From Pterois miles (Eukaryota; Chordata; Actinopteri; Perciformes; Scorpaenidae): a stretch of DNA of 64,000 bases. Each line of letters opens with the position of its first letter. Within the stretch, counting starts at the first letter, position 1. The notes beneath the pieces are model-generated. The model searched no databases. It was not told where the DNA came from and saw only the letters and a list, made by a program, of their open reading frames with translations. Both the position numbers and the translations under genes were made by a program. Positions 22,342 through 35,800 of this stretch are shown piece after piece. The stretch is taken from contig CAMQGK010000318.1 of the NCBI GenBank assembly GCA_947000775.1, forward strand, positions 6,470,501-6,534,500, written 5' to 3'.

Positions 22342-22891
22342 CATAGACTGTATATAAGAATTCAACGTAGTCACCATTACTCACCCATTGGTTTGTGGAC
22401 TGCGGAGTTCAGCATTTTTATTTACAACCAGTAGTGACGTGAGAGGATTGAGCCAGTACAACCAAACGCTGAATAAGACATTTTAGGCGACCAAAAAGGT
22501 TATAATTAACTTTTATGAACTGCAAACACACTGTGAAAGGGTTAAAGTTGTGACATGAAAACACAAACGGCTCCTTGACCGGACAATGCTGTTTTAGCGA
22601 CCTGCCAATCACAAGGAAGCCATCATGCTTCATGGTCTATTTAACTCTAAATGGGACCATAATTTACTAAATGAACATCATGCTGTATTGAAGAACACTT
22701 GAAACCAAAAACTCAGGTTTACAATGTTTACTGAGGTAATAAATCCAGTGAGAAGTAGGCTCATTTTCTCATAGACCTACATACAATCAGACTTCTTTTT
22801 GCAAGTCGCCCCCTGCTGGATATTAGACATAATGCAAGTTTAAGGCACTTCAGCATTGGCTTCACTTTTCAGACCTTGGAGTTGCTCACTG
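22342..22891 (-). mobile_element. hAT-type MITE, family B, copy 2 (550 bp)
   Basis: Ends are CATAGACTGTATATAAG and GAGTTGCTCACTG (complement CAGTGAGC). A perfect 8 bp target duplication, ATTTTAAC, lies at 22334-22341 and 22892-22899. Internal blocks are the complement of copies 1 and 3: CCCATTGGTTTGTGGACTGC, CACACTGTGAAAGGGTTAAA, CATCATGCTGTATTGAAGAA and AAGTCGCCCCCTGCTGG. Its left target duplication overlaps the right target duplication of the adjacent SINE. Confidence 0.88.
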
Positions 22892-22899
22892 ATTTTAAC

Positions 22900-25287
22900 C
22901 CACACCATGATCTTTTACTTTGGTTGCCTAAACCTAACCGCGACCGTTTCACAACATCAGCCACATGTAAACCTTCTGCGTCAAGGTACTACGCAAAAGT
23001 GGAGATGAGATCATGTTGTAACATCCGAGATTGCACAATTTTGGGATTTTGAGCTTGCTTCATAGTGGACTCCAGACCACTAATCATTCAGTTGTGTTTT
23101 AAACAGTTTCATGAAATAACTGTGCATGAGCAAGACCCTTTAGGATATGAGAATGAATGCAAGGATCACAACAATCCTCAGAATGGGTCTGGCATGGCTC
23201 TATGACTAAGATGTCAGAATCAGTTAATCTGAGGAGACGTGCTATAAAATTTTATGTGAAAAACTTTATGTGTTGAGTTTGGGTCCCCAACTTCAACCAT
23301 CTGTTCTTTGGCATCTGTCATTAAAGGAGATAAATCATGCCGACGGGGAGAATCTTCTGGAATCTGTTGGATCCAGTTTATCTTCCTTTTTCCTACAGAG
23401 CCTCTTTAGCTCGGTGTTAGAGGGATCTCACTGAACGCTCTTATCTGTTGGTGCCCAGGCAGGGTTATCAGCTCTGGCCTACTTCAGGCATAAGGACCTC
23501 AGACCTCACACAGACTGTAAAAAAGAGGGAAAGCTTGAATTTAGCCTCTTATGGATGTTTTATTCCTCGGAGAAGACTATTTTTGTGCAATAATCAAACC
23601 CAACTTCAATAATATAAATACATTTAAAACTTACATTGTAACATGTCTGCAGTTTTTTTTTTTTAAATCAGCTTCCATCACTTTTATATGATGTGTATAT
23701 TTGCTGTTACTCTCAGCCATGGTTGTTTTAGTTGAAATTCCCCTTACAGTATCTAAACTCGGCTCGACTATGCAAGAACAAATTAGTCAATTGTTATTCT
23801 TGTCAGAGGAGGGTAATAAGCCCACACTTGCCCCATGTGTTTTGAGTTGGCCTGAGTGGTGAGTGGGGTGGGTAGTGTTGACTTTCTGGTGAAAAGTGGC
23901 CTTGATCCATCTCTGCGTGGTCACTTCCAGGTCAGGCTGTAGGCTGAGTCGGCGAGGGGAGCGGAGGGGGGAAAGCAGGATATCAGAGACAGCCCAAATA
24001 AACAAACCTGTCAGCCGTAGCATGGCCCTCTGACCTCCCCTGTCCCATCTGTTTTCTTATCTACTCCACTGCTAATACTGAGAACAAGTGACACCTCTCT
24101 CTGGCAAGCACTCACTGTTTTCCTTCCACTTAGCCACGGCAGAGCAAGGAAGGAAGATGATATCTCATGGTTTGTAGGGGCAGAGCAGGAGAAGATTCTG
24201 GGAAGATTAATATATGATTTAACACTGATAATTATAAGAAATATAAATTTTTACTGATTTGAAGTTCAGTGAAACACAATCTTGTTTGGGTGGTGAGCAC
24301 ACAAAGAGAGCACACACGTTGATGCAAAGCTAAATATTCATATTAATGAAGTCAGGGAGCCATCCCTTGGAGCAGAGGTGGTTGGAGACGTTGATGGGCG
24401 GTCAGTGGCACCTAAACCTTGTTACTGCTGTCAATGTGTTACCGCTGTTCCCTCCCTTTGTATTCAACCAGTAAGGTCAGACAAGATGGATTACACAAGT
24501 TGCTATTGTGTTTATAACCAGAGCCATACACTGCCTTTCTTTCTCCACCCTCTCTCCAGCTGTTCCTCTCTATTCCCCGAGAAAGCAGTGAAGGCATCAG
24601 CCATGCAGAAGGGGCGGAGTGGATAGGTGGTTGATGGTGCCAATCATTGGCGAGGGAGGAGGAGCCAGGGCCTGTTAATGAATCTCCCCAGAGACTAGAG
24701 ATTGTGGGGGTGGAGTGAAGAGGAGGAGCTGCAATAGGAGAGGAGGCATCGGAGGTGGAGTTTGCATGTTCGGGTCTGAGGGTGAGTGCGTGCAGAGGAG
24801 GGGGGAGCAGGAGGGACGAGGGGGTTTGGGGGGGGTAACAAGCTGTCACACTGCAGGAAAGTCTGCTCCAGTAAGTCACATCTGCCAACATGCACAAGGG
24901 CCGATGCCTGAGGGCTGCAGGGTCAAAGGGCAAGACGTCCCCCTGCAGAGCGCTCAGATCACATATCCTCTCCAGTCAATAAACTGGCTGCTGTCACTGT
25001 TACAGACACTGGCAATACTGTTCCCTTTTCTATAGACTCAACTTTGGGACTGCATCACATTGATTTACAGTACATTTGGATCTCCTTTATCAGTTTTATT
25101 ACAGGATCCTTGTGATAGAAGGATTAGTTTGATAAAGGTCTGTGCAGGAACAGCATGCTGCTGATTAGATCATTAAACTCAATGAATTTTCTCTTTTTTT
25201 ATGACCTTATGTCCTGATTGGACTTTTTAGCCTGCAATCTGACCCAGAAAAAAGACCCAGAAGGAACAAAATCTCCAGCACTCAGAG
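22900..25287. other. no gene seen
   Basis: Non-coding. The 164-codon minus frame at 24439-24933 runs through GC-rich low-complexity DNA (Pro/Ser/Leu-rich) and is opposed by plus frames, so it is not called. T tract at about 23653-23665. Confidence 0.5.
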
Positions 25288-25336
25288 AACGGGCTTTACA
25301 TCTTGGCTTTACATCACCCAAGATGTAAAGCCCGTT
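25288..25336. repeat. perfect 19 bp inverted repeat (hairpin)
   Basis: AACGGGCTTTACATCTTGG at 25288-25306 and CCAAGATGTAAAGCCCGTT at 25318-25336 are exact complements around an 11 nt loop. The loop (CTTTACATCAC) repeats part of the left arm, so GGCTTTACATC occurs twice in tandem before the inverted copy. It is too short for a typical microRNA precursor and has no terminator context. Confidence 0.9.
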
Positions 25337-25804
25337 TTAAAGACACAGGTGAGTCACAGACAGCGATCAGGGAAGAGACTAGAAGATTACAAAATAAGAT
25401 TTATCTGTGAATGCGATGCCCAGACAGCGCCTCTCACAACAAAGATGTGACAAAAACAGACGGAAATAACCAGCATACGATAAAAAACATATTGAAAGCC
25501 CAAGAACATATAAGAATAGTAACACACCAAACAAACAACGGTAATTCATAAACATTTTCTGTAGTCTTAAATGAAAAAAGGCCCAGAGAAAACAGAGAAA
25601 AGTAAACACAACTTTTGTTTGTAAACTGTACATCATAACATCATAAATGCTCAGTGGTTTGTGGGCTAAAAGCTAAAGGCCCAGACACAGACTACAGCCG
25701 ACGGCCACTTAGCACCTAGCACGTACAACATTCAACATGTTGATTCAGCCAAAAAAAACTCTGACATGGGCAGATTAGAGCGTATGGTCGTAATACCAGC
25801 TGTT
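25337..25804. other. no gene seen
   Basis: Non-coding, AT-rich. The 85-codon minus frame at 25379-25636 is hydrophobic by composition and has no recognised family. Confidence 0.5.
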
Positions 25805-26270
25805 TTCGTTTGTTATGCAACACCTGTATGAGAAGCACTGGGCTTTCCATTAACTGCAATGTAAACCCAACCGTGTCAACAGTAAATGCTCTGAGAAAGT
25901 AGCAACATAGTTTAAAGAAAGAAAGAGCCAGACATGGTGGGTGGGTCCAACACACACAGGGCTTTCATCCAGGAGACTGTTGTTTGTGTCCCGTACGTTA
26001 AGTTTCACTTTCACATCATCAGCTGTTTCTTCGTGCTCCGTGTTCACAATGTCAAGCAACATTTTCGCTGTACAAACTTAGTAGTTTTAAGCCCAGCCAT
26101 GTTGTTTTTGTTGTTCGTAAATCTAACTCAGTGATTTCGTTGCATAATCCTGAGCGGATGCTACTGTTTAATTTACAACATTAAGCGTGTTTTTATTGCG
26201 ACCAAAAAGTGATGCGGAGCGGTCTGACAAATTGTCAGTATGTGACGAGTTGGGATGTGAACGTGTTGAT
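25805..26270 (+). repeat. dispersed repeat family H, copy 2
   Basis: CTGTATGAGAAGCACTGGGC, CATTAACTGCAATGTAAACC, GTGGGTGGGTCCAAC and ACACAGGGCTTTCATCCAGG align with 21365-21520. This copy continues further, through AGTTTCACTTTCACATCATC and AACTTAGTAGTTTTAAGCCC, into a CGACCAAAAAGTGATGCGGA segment that I recognise as part of the same teleost repeat. Class unknown. Confidence 0.6.
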
Positions 26271-27355
26271 AATACATACAAAGATCCAGCAGCAGGTCCG
26301 GTGAGCAGCACTTTGTGTTCTCATACTGAAGGACCAAATAAGTGGGTGTATACAAAAGCTAATCTGGTGTCAGAGTTGTGATTTTTCTTAGAATGGTTAA
26401 AGTTTGGTGCAGAGGGAGGGAAGCAGGCTCAGGAGCTCCTCACCATCATGTAAATAAATACAACCTCCTGCTGTGCTAACCTTACGTCTGACAAATCACT
26501 AAAAAGGCATCCTTTTTTTTCCCTTTGACCTAATCGCCATCTCTCATGTCCTGGAGCCACCCTAACTTAAAGTTTGTTTTCTCTGGATTATCTGATCTTG
26601 TGCTCTATTTCTACTCAAAAGCAATGGGAGTGGAGAATGCAGCCAGCACCCCTCCTCTTCCAACCCCACCCCATCTGACCCTCCCCTCGCTTCTACCCCT
26701 CTACTAGTTTGGCAAAGCCCGTGACCTCCCAGTGCAGCTCCCTCAGTGACCGGTAATGGTTTATTTTGTGTCAAAGTGCATTTTGGTTCCACTCTGCTCA
26801 GATTTTCAGGACAAATTCAGCAGTTGTGCAACTCGAACCAGTCATGAGCTCACATGTTTACAATGCAGGGCTGCCGTTGTTTGTCACACCTTTCAAATAA
26901 AAGGTAGCCAAGATGGACAGTGTTTACGGGATGCTGGGAGCTGTCGGGGGCTGCGGCTGGCAGCTCTGTCCACTGGGATGATGTTTGCAGGCTAATTTGA
27001 TGGTTGCTGAGCCCTCCCCTGCCTCCCCACTGCAGCCTCATGGTGCCTGTCTGGATGCTTCATGGTCACCTCATGGCTGGTACATTATTGTGTTTTAAAC
27101 AATAGTTTTGACCTACAACGAATAATGGCTTGTGTTTTGCCCCCACATTGCTGTTGCTCCTTTGAGTAGCAGAAAGTTTGAGTCTTTCAAGAAAAAGATT
27201 GTAGTTTGTCATTCTTAAAACTGATCAAGGAAACTTTTAACCAGGGGATCAACAGAATACTCCACCCCAATGGTTTTGTGCATTTTGCAGTGGGCGTATT
27301 GTGGCCTGAACCTAAAAATTAAAGAAGGGAAAGAAAGAATGGTAATCTCTTTGGT
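26271..27355. other. no gene seen
   Basis: Non-coding. GC-richer patches at about 26620-26720 and 26990-27060 yield opposed frames without motifs. Confidence 0.5.
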
Positions 27356-27490
27356 AGGGCTGGGACAGTTCACCTATCTCCTGATTCAATACTGTTGCGA
27401 TACTTGATAGCCAATTTGATATGTACTGCAATTTTAAAGTATTGCGATTCTGCAATTATTGCGATTTATTGTGAGGTTTGTTAACTTTTT
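27356..27490 (+). mobile_element. one end of a hAT-like MITE
   Basis: AGGGCTGGGACAGTTCACCT, CTATCTCCTGATTCAATACT and GTATTGCGATTCTGCAATTA resemble the TAGGGCTGGGACGATAC-type end of a common fish hAT MITE. The other end and a target duplication were not found. Confidence 0.4.
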
Positions 27491-28223
27491 TAATAGTAGA
27501 CAAGGAAAAAGTTGAATCATACACTTCTAGGAACTTTTAATTTAATTTTAATTTAATATTATCTAAATTAATACATTAAAATGTGTGATTCTCAGCATGC
27601 ATGTAGTCAGAGATGTGCTGAAGTCAAATATATCAGTCATTATCAGGCATTATTTATTACATTTTTAACCCAAAAATCTAAGAATAAAGACATTTCCCGC
27701 ACAAATTAGTGATATTTTCTTTTTAATTTATAAGGGACAGGTAATGTTTGATACGTTTGTGAAATATAATCCAGTCAATCTTATTTCCATATTTTTATGT
27801 TGTATGTACAGTTCCCTTTTTAACACGTTATTTTGAAAACCAGACGTAGTCACATGCGTATACTTCCGTTAATTTCTCTGCTTTTCCTCTTAATGTGTGA
27901 AACCCAAAGTGTTTCTATACTTTGTGCTTTTCACTACATTCAGAAGTGAATTTAGTGATGAAATAATGGCAAAAATTGTAAATAATTTTTGATCATGGCT
28001 GGTCACTATAGCCTGTACCACTCCAGTGCTTTGCATTGTGGGACACAGTAGGCGAGGTAGACTGGTCAGATGCATAGGCCTACTGGAGATTTTCCCGAAT
28101 CAGTACAACAACTGGGTAAGAGTCTATAACCATGCCAGCAGGTCTGAGAGTCCAATCCATGCCACTAGCACACCTAAAGAGTAGAAATGATGTTGCTTTG
28201 ATAAAATCCAGTTTATTTTTTAG
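27491..28223. other. no gene seen
   Basis: AT-rich non-coding sequence. CTTTGCATTGTGGGACACAG near 28030 resembles a motif often seen inside fish repeats. Confidence 0.45.
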
Positions 28224-28361
28224 TGTAGGATGTATGATTAGCTGTAATGACACGTGACATGACATTAAATATCACAGTTCATATGTATGGTATTGTATGT
28301 ATTTATATTATGAGACCAACTATGATATTTAGTGTCATTATAGCTAATCACACATCCTACA
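28224..28361. repeat. inverted repeat with 30 bp arms
   Basis: Arms 28224-28253 and 28332-28361 are inverted complements with 28 of 30 matches. A further inner pair, TAAATATCA / TGATATTTA, extends the potential fold. It probably belongs to a MITE, but outer limits and target duplication are not visible. Confidence 0.7.
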
Positions 28362-29646
28362 TAACGTATTTCCTACATGCAGGACCACATTGACTGTTCA
28401 TGAACCTGTTAACCTTTCCACTGCGTTGCACTGTTTGTGTAAACATTGTGATGTAGTCATGATGGCTGCTGGTACATTTATAATTGAAGTTATTGTGAAT
28501 TAAACAGCGGGACCATGGTGCAGCTGAATGGAACACCTAAGGGCGTTTATCACAGCTTGACTAAGCATTGGTTTAGTTGCGTTGAAATGCGTGTGTCGGT
28601 GTGTCAGTTTCCATCACAAATGTGCTGCAACAGTAGCAGACCTGACTGCCCTGCTCCCACTGATTGACTCCCTCCTCGGTTGGTCTCCATCTGTTGCTTG
28701 ATGATCTTGCATGATCATCTGTCTCCTCCTCATCCTCTCTCCACAGTTCTCCCATTTCTCCTCTTGTTTCCTTCCTCCCCTGTATTTCTCTATCCTCTCC
28801 TTCCTCCTCCCAATGTCAGCTAATTTGGGGGGGGTGGGGGGTTAAGGAAAGGGAGTACAAAGGCCTCGTCTGGCCCACCCACTGACCCTGTTCCACCCTT
28901 TTCTGAGCCTTCATTTCTAGCCATTAGCCCTCTCTAAGTCTTTTGATTAGAGCCTAGAACGCCTAGACACAAAAGACTAATCATGGGATACAACTAGCTG
29001 GCCTCTGTCACTCATCTTTGGGATAGTCCCCTTCCCGTCCCACCCTGCCCACCTCTCTTGTTTGTCTTTGGTCTGCTGCTCAAGAACTGAGCCTCTAATC
29101 TAGACACTGGTCAGCGAGGCAAATAGACTGTCTGTCTCTGTCTGTCTTTCTTTAGTCTGTCATTAAAGGAGATATTGTCTTTCTGACCAGACACCTCAAA
29201 TTGAATTATCCCATTTATGCCAAGACCACTGATTTATACCTAAAACCTAAAGTCTAACACCTGACGGTTTGCTAATACCTGGAACAATCAGCACCATCCC
29301 ATGAGGTTCATATGCAATGGAAACATTATTCACTGCTCCAGTAAATAGGATGAACCTTATTATTTAGATATTTCTAGTCCGCTCATATAGTAGAACACTT
29401 TGGCTCAGTTATGAGCCCGAAAGCTAACGTGTTGCTAGCAAGATTCTGTGTCAATGATGCGTATGGTTGAAAAACAGTAAATATAATTTGACAGTATGTT
29501 AAACAGCAGGACTAGCTAGCTACCCAGCCATGTCATTGTTCCCAGATCAATATCAAGATTTTCACCAAATAACGTTAGCACAAATCTAATGTTATGCTGT
29601 TATGATTCAAAGTCATTGTGTTGAAAAACAGTTTTTTTTTTTTTTT
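28362..29646. other. no gene seen; G-run at 28827-28842 and conserved-looking block at 28860-29060
   Basis: Non-coding. 28860-29060 contains TCTTTTGATTAGAGCC and AAAAGACTAATCATGGGAT, paired homeodomain-like sites in unique sequence, a weak enhancer candidate. T run at 29632-29646 leads into the (AT)n tract. Confidence 0.4.
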
Positions 29647-30315
<669 letters not shown>

Positions 30316-30317
30316 TA

Positions 30318-30766
30318 TTGCGATTAATCTCATGATCATAATCATGATTAACTACAAATTAATCAGATTTTTGTATCTGTTCAAAATGTACCTTAAAGGG
30401 AGATTTGTCAAGTATTTAATACTCTTATCAACATGGGAGTGGGCAAATATGCTGCTTTTCGCAAATGTATATATACTTATTATTGGAAATCAATTAACAA
30501 CACAAAACAATGACAAATATTGTCCAGAAACCCTCACAGGTACTGCATTTAGCATAAAAATATGTTCAAATCATAACATGGCAAACTGCAGCCCAGCAGG
30601 CAACAACAGCTGTCTGTAAAGGGGAGACTCGTGGGTACCCATAGAACCCATTTTATTCACATATCTGGAGGCCATGCCATTTTTCTATTTCATTTTAAAT
30701 TAGTGGCATTAAAACAAATTTCCATTAATGTGCTATTATCACATTAACTTTGACAGCCCTAATTTT
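30318..30766 (+). mobile_element. hAT-type MITE, family A, copy 2, truncated and deleted
   Basis: From GCGATTAATCTCATGATC to TTAACTTTGACAGCCCTA it aligns with copy 1 (inverted) and copy 3. The first 30 or so bp, including the left TIR, are absent: the copy starts directly at the Tigger-like element. About 65 bp present in copies 1 and 3 are missing at about 30611-30616, between short TGTC/TCTG microhomologies. No target duplication can be tested because the left end is lost. Confidence 0.8.
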
Positions 30767-30856
30767 GATTTATATGACTGGTCAGTTGGACATCCTATAG
30801 TGACTTACCTGTCTTGTGCTATGAGTCTGCTATTGAGGTAGCTCATCCATTGTCCA

Positions 30857-32115
<1,259 letters not shown>

Positions 32116-32887
32116 ATTAAAGCTGCAGTGGGTAAAAATGGAAATATGATTTTATAAAGTTATTTCTATTAAACAATCATTATATCCTGACAGTAGTGCA
32201 TGAGACAGGTAATCTGAATAAAATAATCATCATCCTCTGTGTCCTCCGGTGCTCCTAACGGCATCTTCAAGATTTCATAGACTGGCGGCAAACAACCAAT
32301 CAGAGATGAGCTGGAGCCTGCAGTCTCTGAGCAGCTGTCAGTCACTCACAAACTCTGATCAAACGGTCAAACTAGGCAGCTCTGATCAAATATGGATCAA
32401 TATTCTCTCACTGTAATGCCTATTTCTCACTTCAAATGTTTTCACAAACATATTATAGCTGTTTAGCTGTAAAATAAGAAAGTTTGTGACCCAGCAGCCA
32501 TGTCGAGATCTGTTGAGGAAATACTAAGCACCGCCCACCATGTTGAACAAACGTTCTCATTTTACAGCTAAACAGTAACTACAAGATGTTTCTGAAAACA
32601 TTTGAGGTGAGAAATAGTTACAGTAACAGTATATTGATTCATATTTGATCAGCGCTGCCTAGTTTGACCGTTTGATCAGAATTCATGAGTGACTGACAGC
32701 TGTCTTTGATGAATGAACAGCCAATAGGAGTACTCTTTCTCTGAGATGAGCTGTGATTGGTCAAAGTCTCCCGTCAGGGGCTGGATTTTGTGAAGCCTGA
32801 AAACAGCCATGAGGAGGTGCAGAAGTCTAGTTGACTCTTGAATTTCACTTGAATTATTATGGATTTTTTTTGCCAAAAAATATTTAA
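32116..32887 (+). mobile_element. MITE-like repeat, family L, copy 1, with 149 bp inverted arms
   Basis: Shares its outer parts with 55363-55942: TAAAGCTGCAGTGGGT, CTGACAGTAGTGCATGAGAC, CCTCTGTGTCCTCCG, GCACCGCCCA, TGATTGGTCAAAGTCTCCC and GCCATGAGGAGGTGCAGAAG. Inside it, 32332-32480 and 32554-32702 are inverted complements, both 149 bp long and roughly 85-88% matched, separated by 73 bp. The second copy lacks the right arm, so either this copy gained an inverted duplication or the other lost it. A transcript would fold into a long double-stranded stem. No protein is encoded. Confidence 0.8.
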
Positions 32888-33235
32888 GGTTTCTGTTCAA
32901 CAGTAAGGTTTATAATGCCTGGCATACAGGTGTACACTTGATTCAATCTGAAGAAAGTTTCATTTGCATTCATATCATTTTTTCTTTTGTAGATTATGCA
33001 GGTTTCATCTCTGGTTGACTAACCTCTGTGGTTATAGCTTTAGGCTTAACTCCAGATGTTAATGCAGACACACAGGTATACATATATATATATAACATAT
33101 AGTATATCTGTGTTTGCATCCATGTCTGTTTTTATTTTACTGTTTTACTTGACTGTTTTCTCTTCCCCCTATTATCATCTACAAAAACAATTCCAAGGAT
33201 GTATTCTTGTCACAGAGGCGTCTGACTGACGTCCT
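32888..33235. other. no gene seen
   Basis: Non-coding AT-rich DNA with a short TA tract at about 33080-33105. Confidence 0.5.
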
Positions 33236-33351
33236 TCTTCCTCCCCCTCCTCCCCCTCCTCCCCCTCCTCCCCTCCTCTTCCTCCTCCTCCTCCTCCTCC
33301 CCCTCCTCTTCCTCCTCCTCCCCCTCCCTTCCTCCTCCTCCTCCTCCTCCT
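33236..33351. repeat. polypyrimidine (CCT)n tract
   Basis: About 115 bp of imperfect CCT/CTC units on the plus strand; complement is all purine. Can adopt triplex structure. Poly-Pro/Leu/Ser frames here are artefacts. Confidence 0.95.
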
Positions 33352-33431
33352 GGTTGCCCTGGATTAGAGCAGACCTCCCCGCTGTTGTTCACACAGACCT
33401 GCTTCTTCTCAACTTCTCAATCTCACTTCTC

Positions 33432-33435
<4 letters not shown>

Positions 33436-33527
<92 letters not shown>

Positions 33528-33555
33528 CGTGCGTGTGCGTGTGTGTGTGTGTGCG
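33436..33555. repeat. (GT)n microsatellite with GC variants
   Basis: About 42 GT units to 33519, then imperfect GCGT/GTGT units. A run of 13 G follows at about 33667-33679. Confidence 0.95.
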
Positions 33556-35539
33556 CGTATACAGATGCAGTGTTTTGTATGAGCGTGTTTGAGCGTGTAT
33601 GCCAGTGTGTGCTGGAATGTGTTTTTGTGTTTGTGCGTGCACATTTGTGTGTGTGTGGGTTTGGGCGGGGGGGGGGGGGCACATGCGTTGGCTTTTGAGA
33701 TTTAGCAGGAATGTTTTGGGGATCTCTCTGTTTCAGATTTCACCTCAGTTTTAGAGGTAGCGGTAGGTGTGGGGGGGTAGAGAGCGGTGGGTGGGAGGTG
33801 GGGGGTGTTCAGGGTAAATCTTTCCTCTCTGAGAATAATTTGATCCCCCGGCTTGGCTGGCTGTTCTTGACTGTGTCTTGTTCTGTCCGTCACTGAACAA
33901 TGCAGATGGAGTAACGTTTCAGGTCGGATGGGAACACTGATTCTCCAGACAGGTAGTCACTGCCCCTCCACCCTCCTCCTCACATCCCCCATTTATTTCT
34001 CCGTCTCTCTCACTCACCAACACACCGGCTTCACCTCTTTATCTCACATGCTTGCTCTCACCCCTGCCTGGTCTCTCCCCTCGGTTCTTATGCTCTTATT
34101 GTATTTCTGTTTCTCTCTGACTCTCTCCGTCTCCTGTTGATTCAGTAGACAGGTAGTTCAGTCTGACCCCGCCACCACCACCACCACCCGTCCCCTCCTT
34201 TTACACAGCCCTATGTGCATTCCTTGGGCTCAGTATTAAGCACCACCACCACCACCACCCTTAAACACACCATTCATTACACACTGTGCGCTGTGTTCCT
34301 TTTGTTTAATGCTCTGACCTTTTGTCAGACCTTTTCACAGGAAAAATCTTCATTGAACAATACGTGGTTGTTTTAATTGATTCCCTAAAGGCCACATAGC
34401 AATTTTTTACCATAATCTTTTCACAACAAGCCTACTTACTACTACTACTACTATCTAAAAACTGTAAGTTATTAAAACCATTTCACACCAACCATGGATT
34501 TTTGTTTAAAAAAAACAACTGAAAACTTGATTTTATGTGTTCCTATGAATCCTTACACACCCCTGCAGAACATTTATGAGGGGGAAAAATATTCGGACGA
34601 ACCTTGATTTCAGCGGATTTCTGCCTGTAAATGTTTGACCAATGAAATCCTTTGTTCCAACTGCTCTCCGTCCTTCTGCATTATAATTAGCCATGTGCTG
34701 CTGTTTGTTTCATGGAGAGTGTGTGTTTTGGGGCCTTGGAAAAAAGGGCATTTGTTTTTGGGGTAACGGCCTGTCAGACAAATGTTTTTTTTTTTTTTTT
34801 TTGTTTGTTTGTTTTTTCGGTCCAATGGGTCATTTTTTGGAGTGTTTCGGAACAGCTATGGGCCGTCCACTTCTCAACACCCAATAATGTATGACAAACG
34901 CTGCTACTAACAGTCAAATAAAGGACAGCATATGGCTTGAGATCGCCCACCAGCTGTGAAATGTGGTACAGGAATGTGGAAAATCTGCATGTGAATGTTC
35001 CCCATTTCCCGCATTGCACAGATGAGAAATGTCTTTTACTGAACTGATGGATAACAAAGCTGAGATGATTTTATTGTATCACTCCTATTTTGATGCCAAA
35101 TTGATAAACTTGACATAAATCACTAAAAATGATTGTTAGTATTCTCAAACTACAGTTGTTTTTTTTTTTTTTTTTTTCAAATTGTTTCAGGGATCACTTT
35201 ACTGGATTTGATTGATTTACGTTGTCAGCCATATTGCTCTTTTTTCAAGGTCCTCTTGCCCTTGTATCCTCATGTGTCAGTGCATTTCACTAGAACCTCT
35301 CAGCATGACAACTTACATGACCCAGTACGTATCAATTAAAGTGAATCTCGTCAGTTTTTCAAAAAATGCATGACGTAACATCAGCACGACTTTTGTGAGC
35401 TTCATAAAACTCCTTCCCCTTCGTGTCATGCTTCAGAAATCAAATTACATCCTTAAATGAATTGACTCTTTCAAGTTTACAGCAACAAATACATTTTCTC
35501 ATTTTCCAACCCCCTATTTTTTCCTCCCCTCAAATGTAC
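33556..35539. other. no gene seen; (CCA)n patches and T tract
   Basis: Non-coding. (CCA)n patches at about 34170-34188 and 34238-34258, T tracts at 34785-34802 and 35158-35177. Open frames here are low-complexity or opposed. Confidence 0.5.
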
Positions 35540-35800
35540 AGAAGATCCATTAGTACCATTTATCATTAACTTCCCTGCGTGCAAGTATTGGGTCTGCGTG
35601 GCCGTGTTAGTTTTTCTCCCCGCGAAAACACAATCATTTCCCAGCGCTAAGAGCCCTTAATGGACTGGAATGGGCACTCTGAGTCTCATTAGCATTAGCC
35701 AGCTTCCTACTCTCCGTTAATGGAGAAATGCTCTTTATATTTATAATGCTTTTACAGAGCAGGACGATCAATATCATAATCTACATGATTGTGGAATATG
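35540..35800. promoter_or_regulatory. candidate conserved non-coding element
   Basis: Unique sequence with dense homeodomain-like cores: TTTATCATTAAC near 35558, CTCATTAGCATTAGCC near 35686, CTCCGTTAATGGAG near 35713 (an inverted pair), and GATCAATATCATAATC near 35765. It follows microsatellite-rich DNA but is itself non-repetitive. Inference only. Confidence 0.28.

Noticed and set aside
24439..24933. 164-codon minus-strand frame
   Set aside because: Pro/Ser/Leu-rich translation of GC-rich low-complexity DNA, opposed by plus-strand frames, with no domain.
33207..33698. 163-codon frame with poly-Pro, poly-Leu and Cys-Val repeats
   Set aside because: Direct translation of (CCT)n and (GT)n microsatellites.
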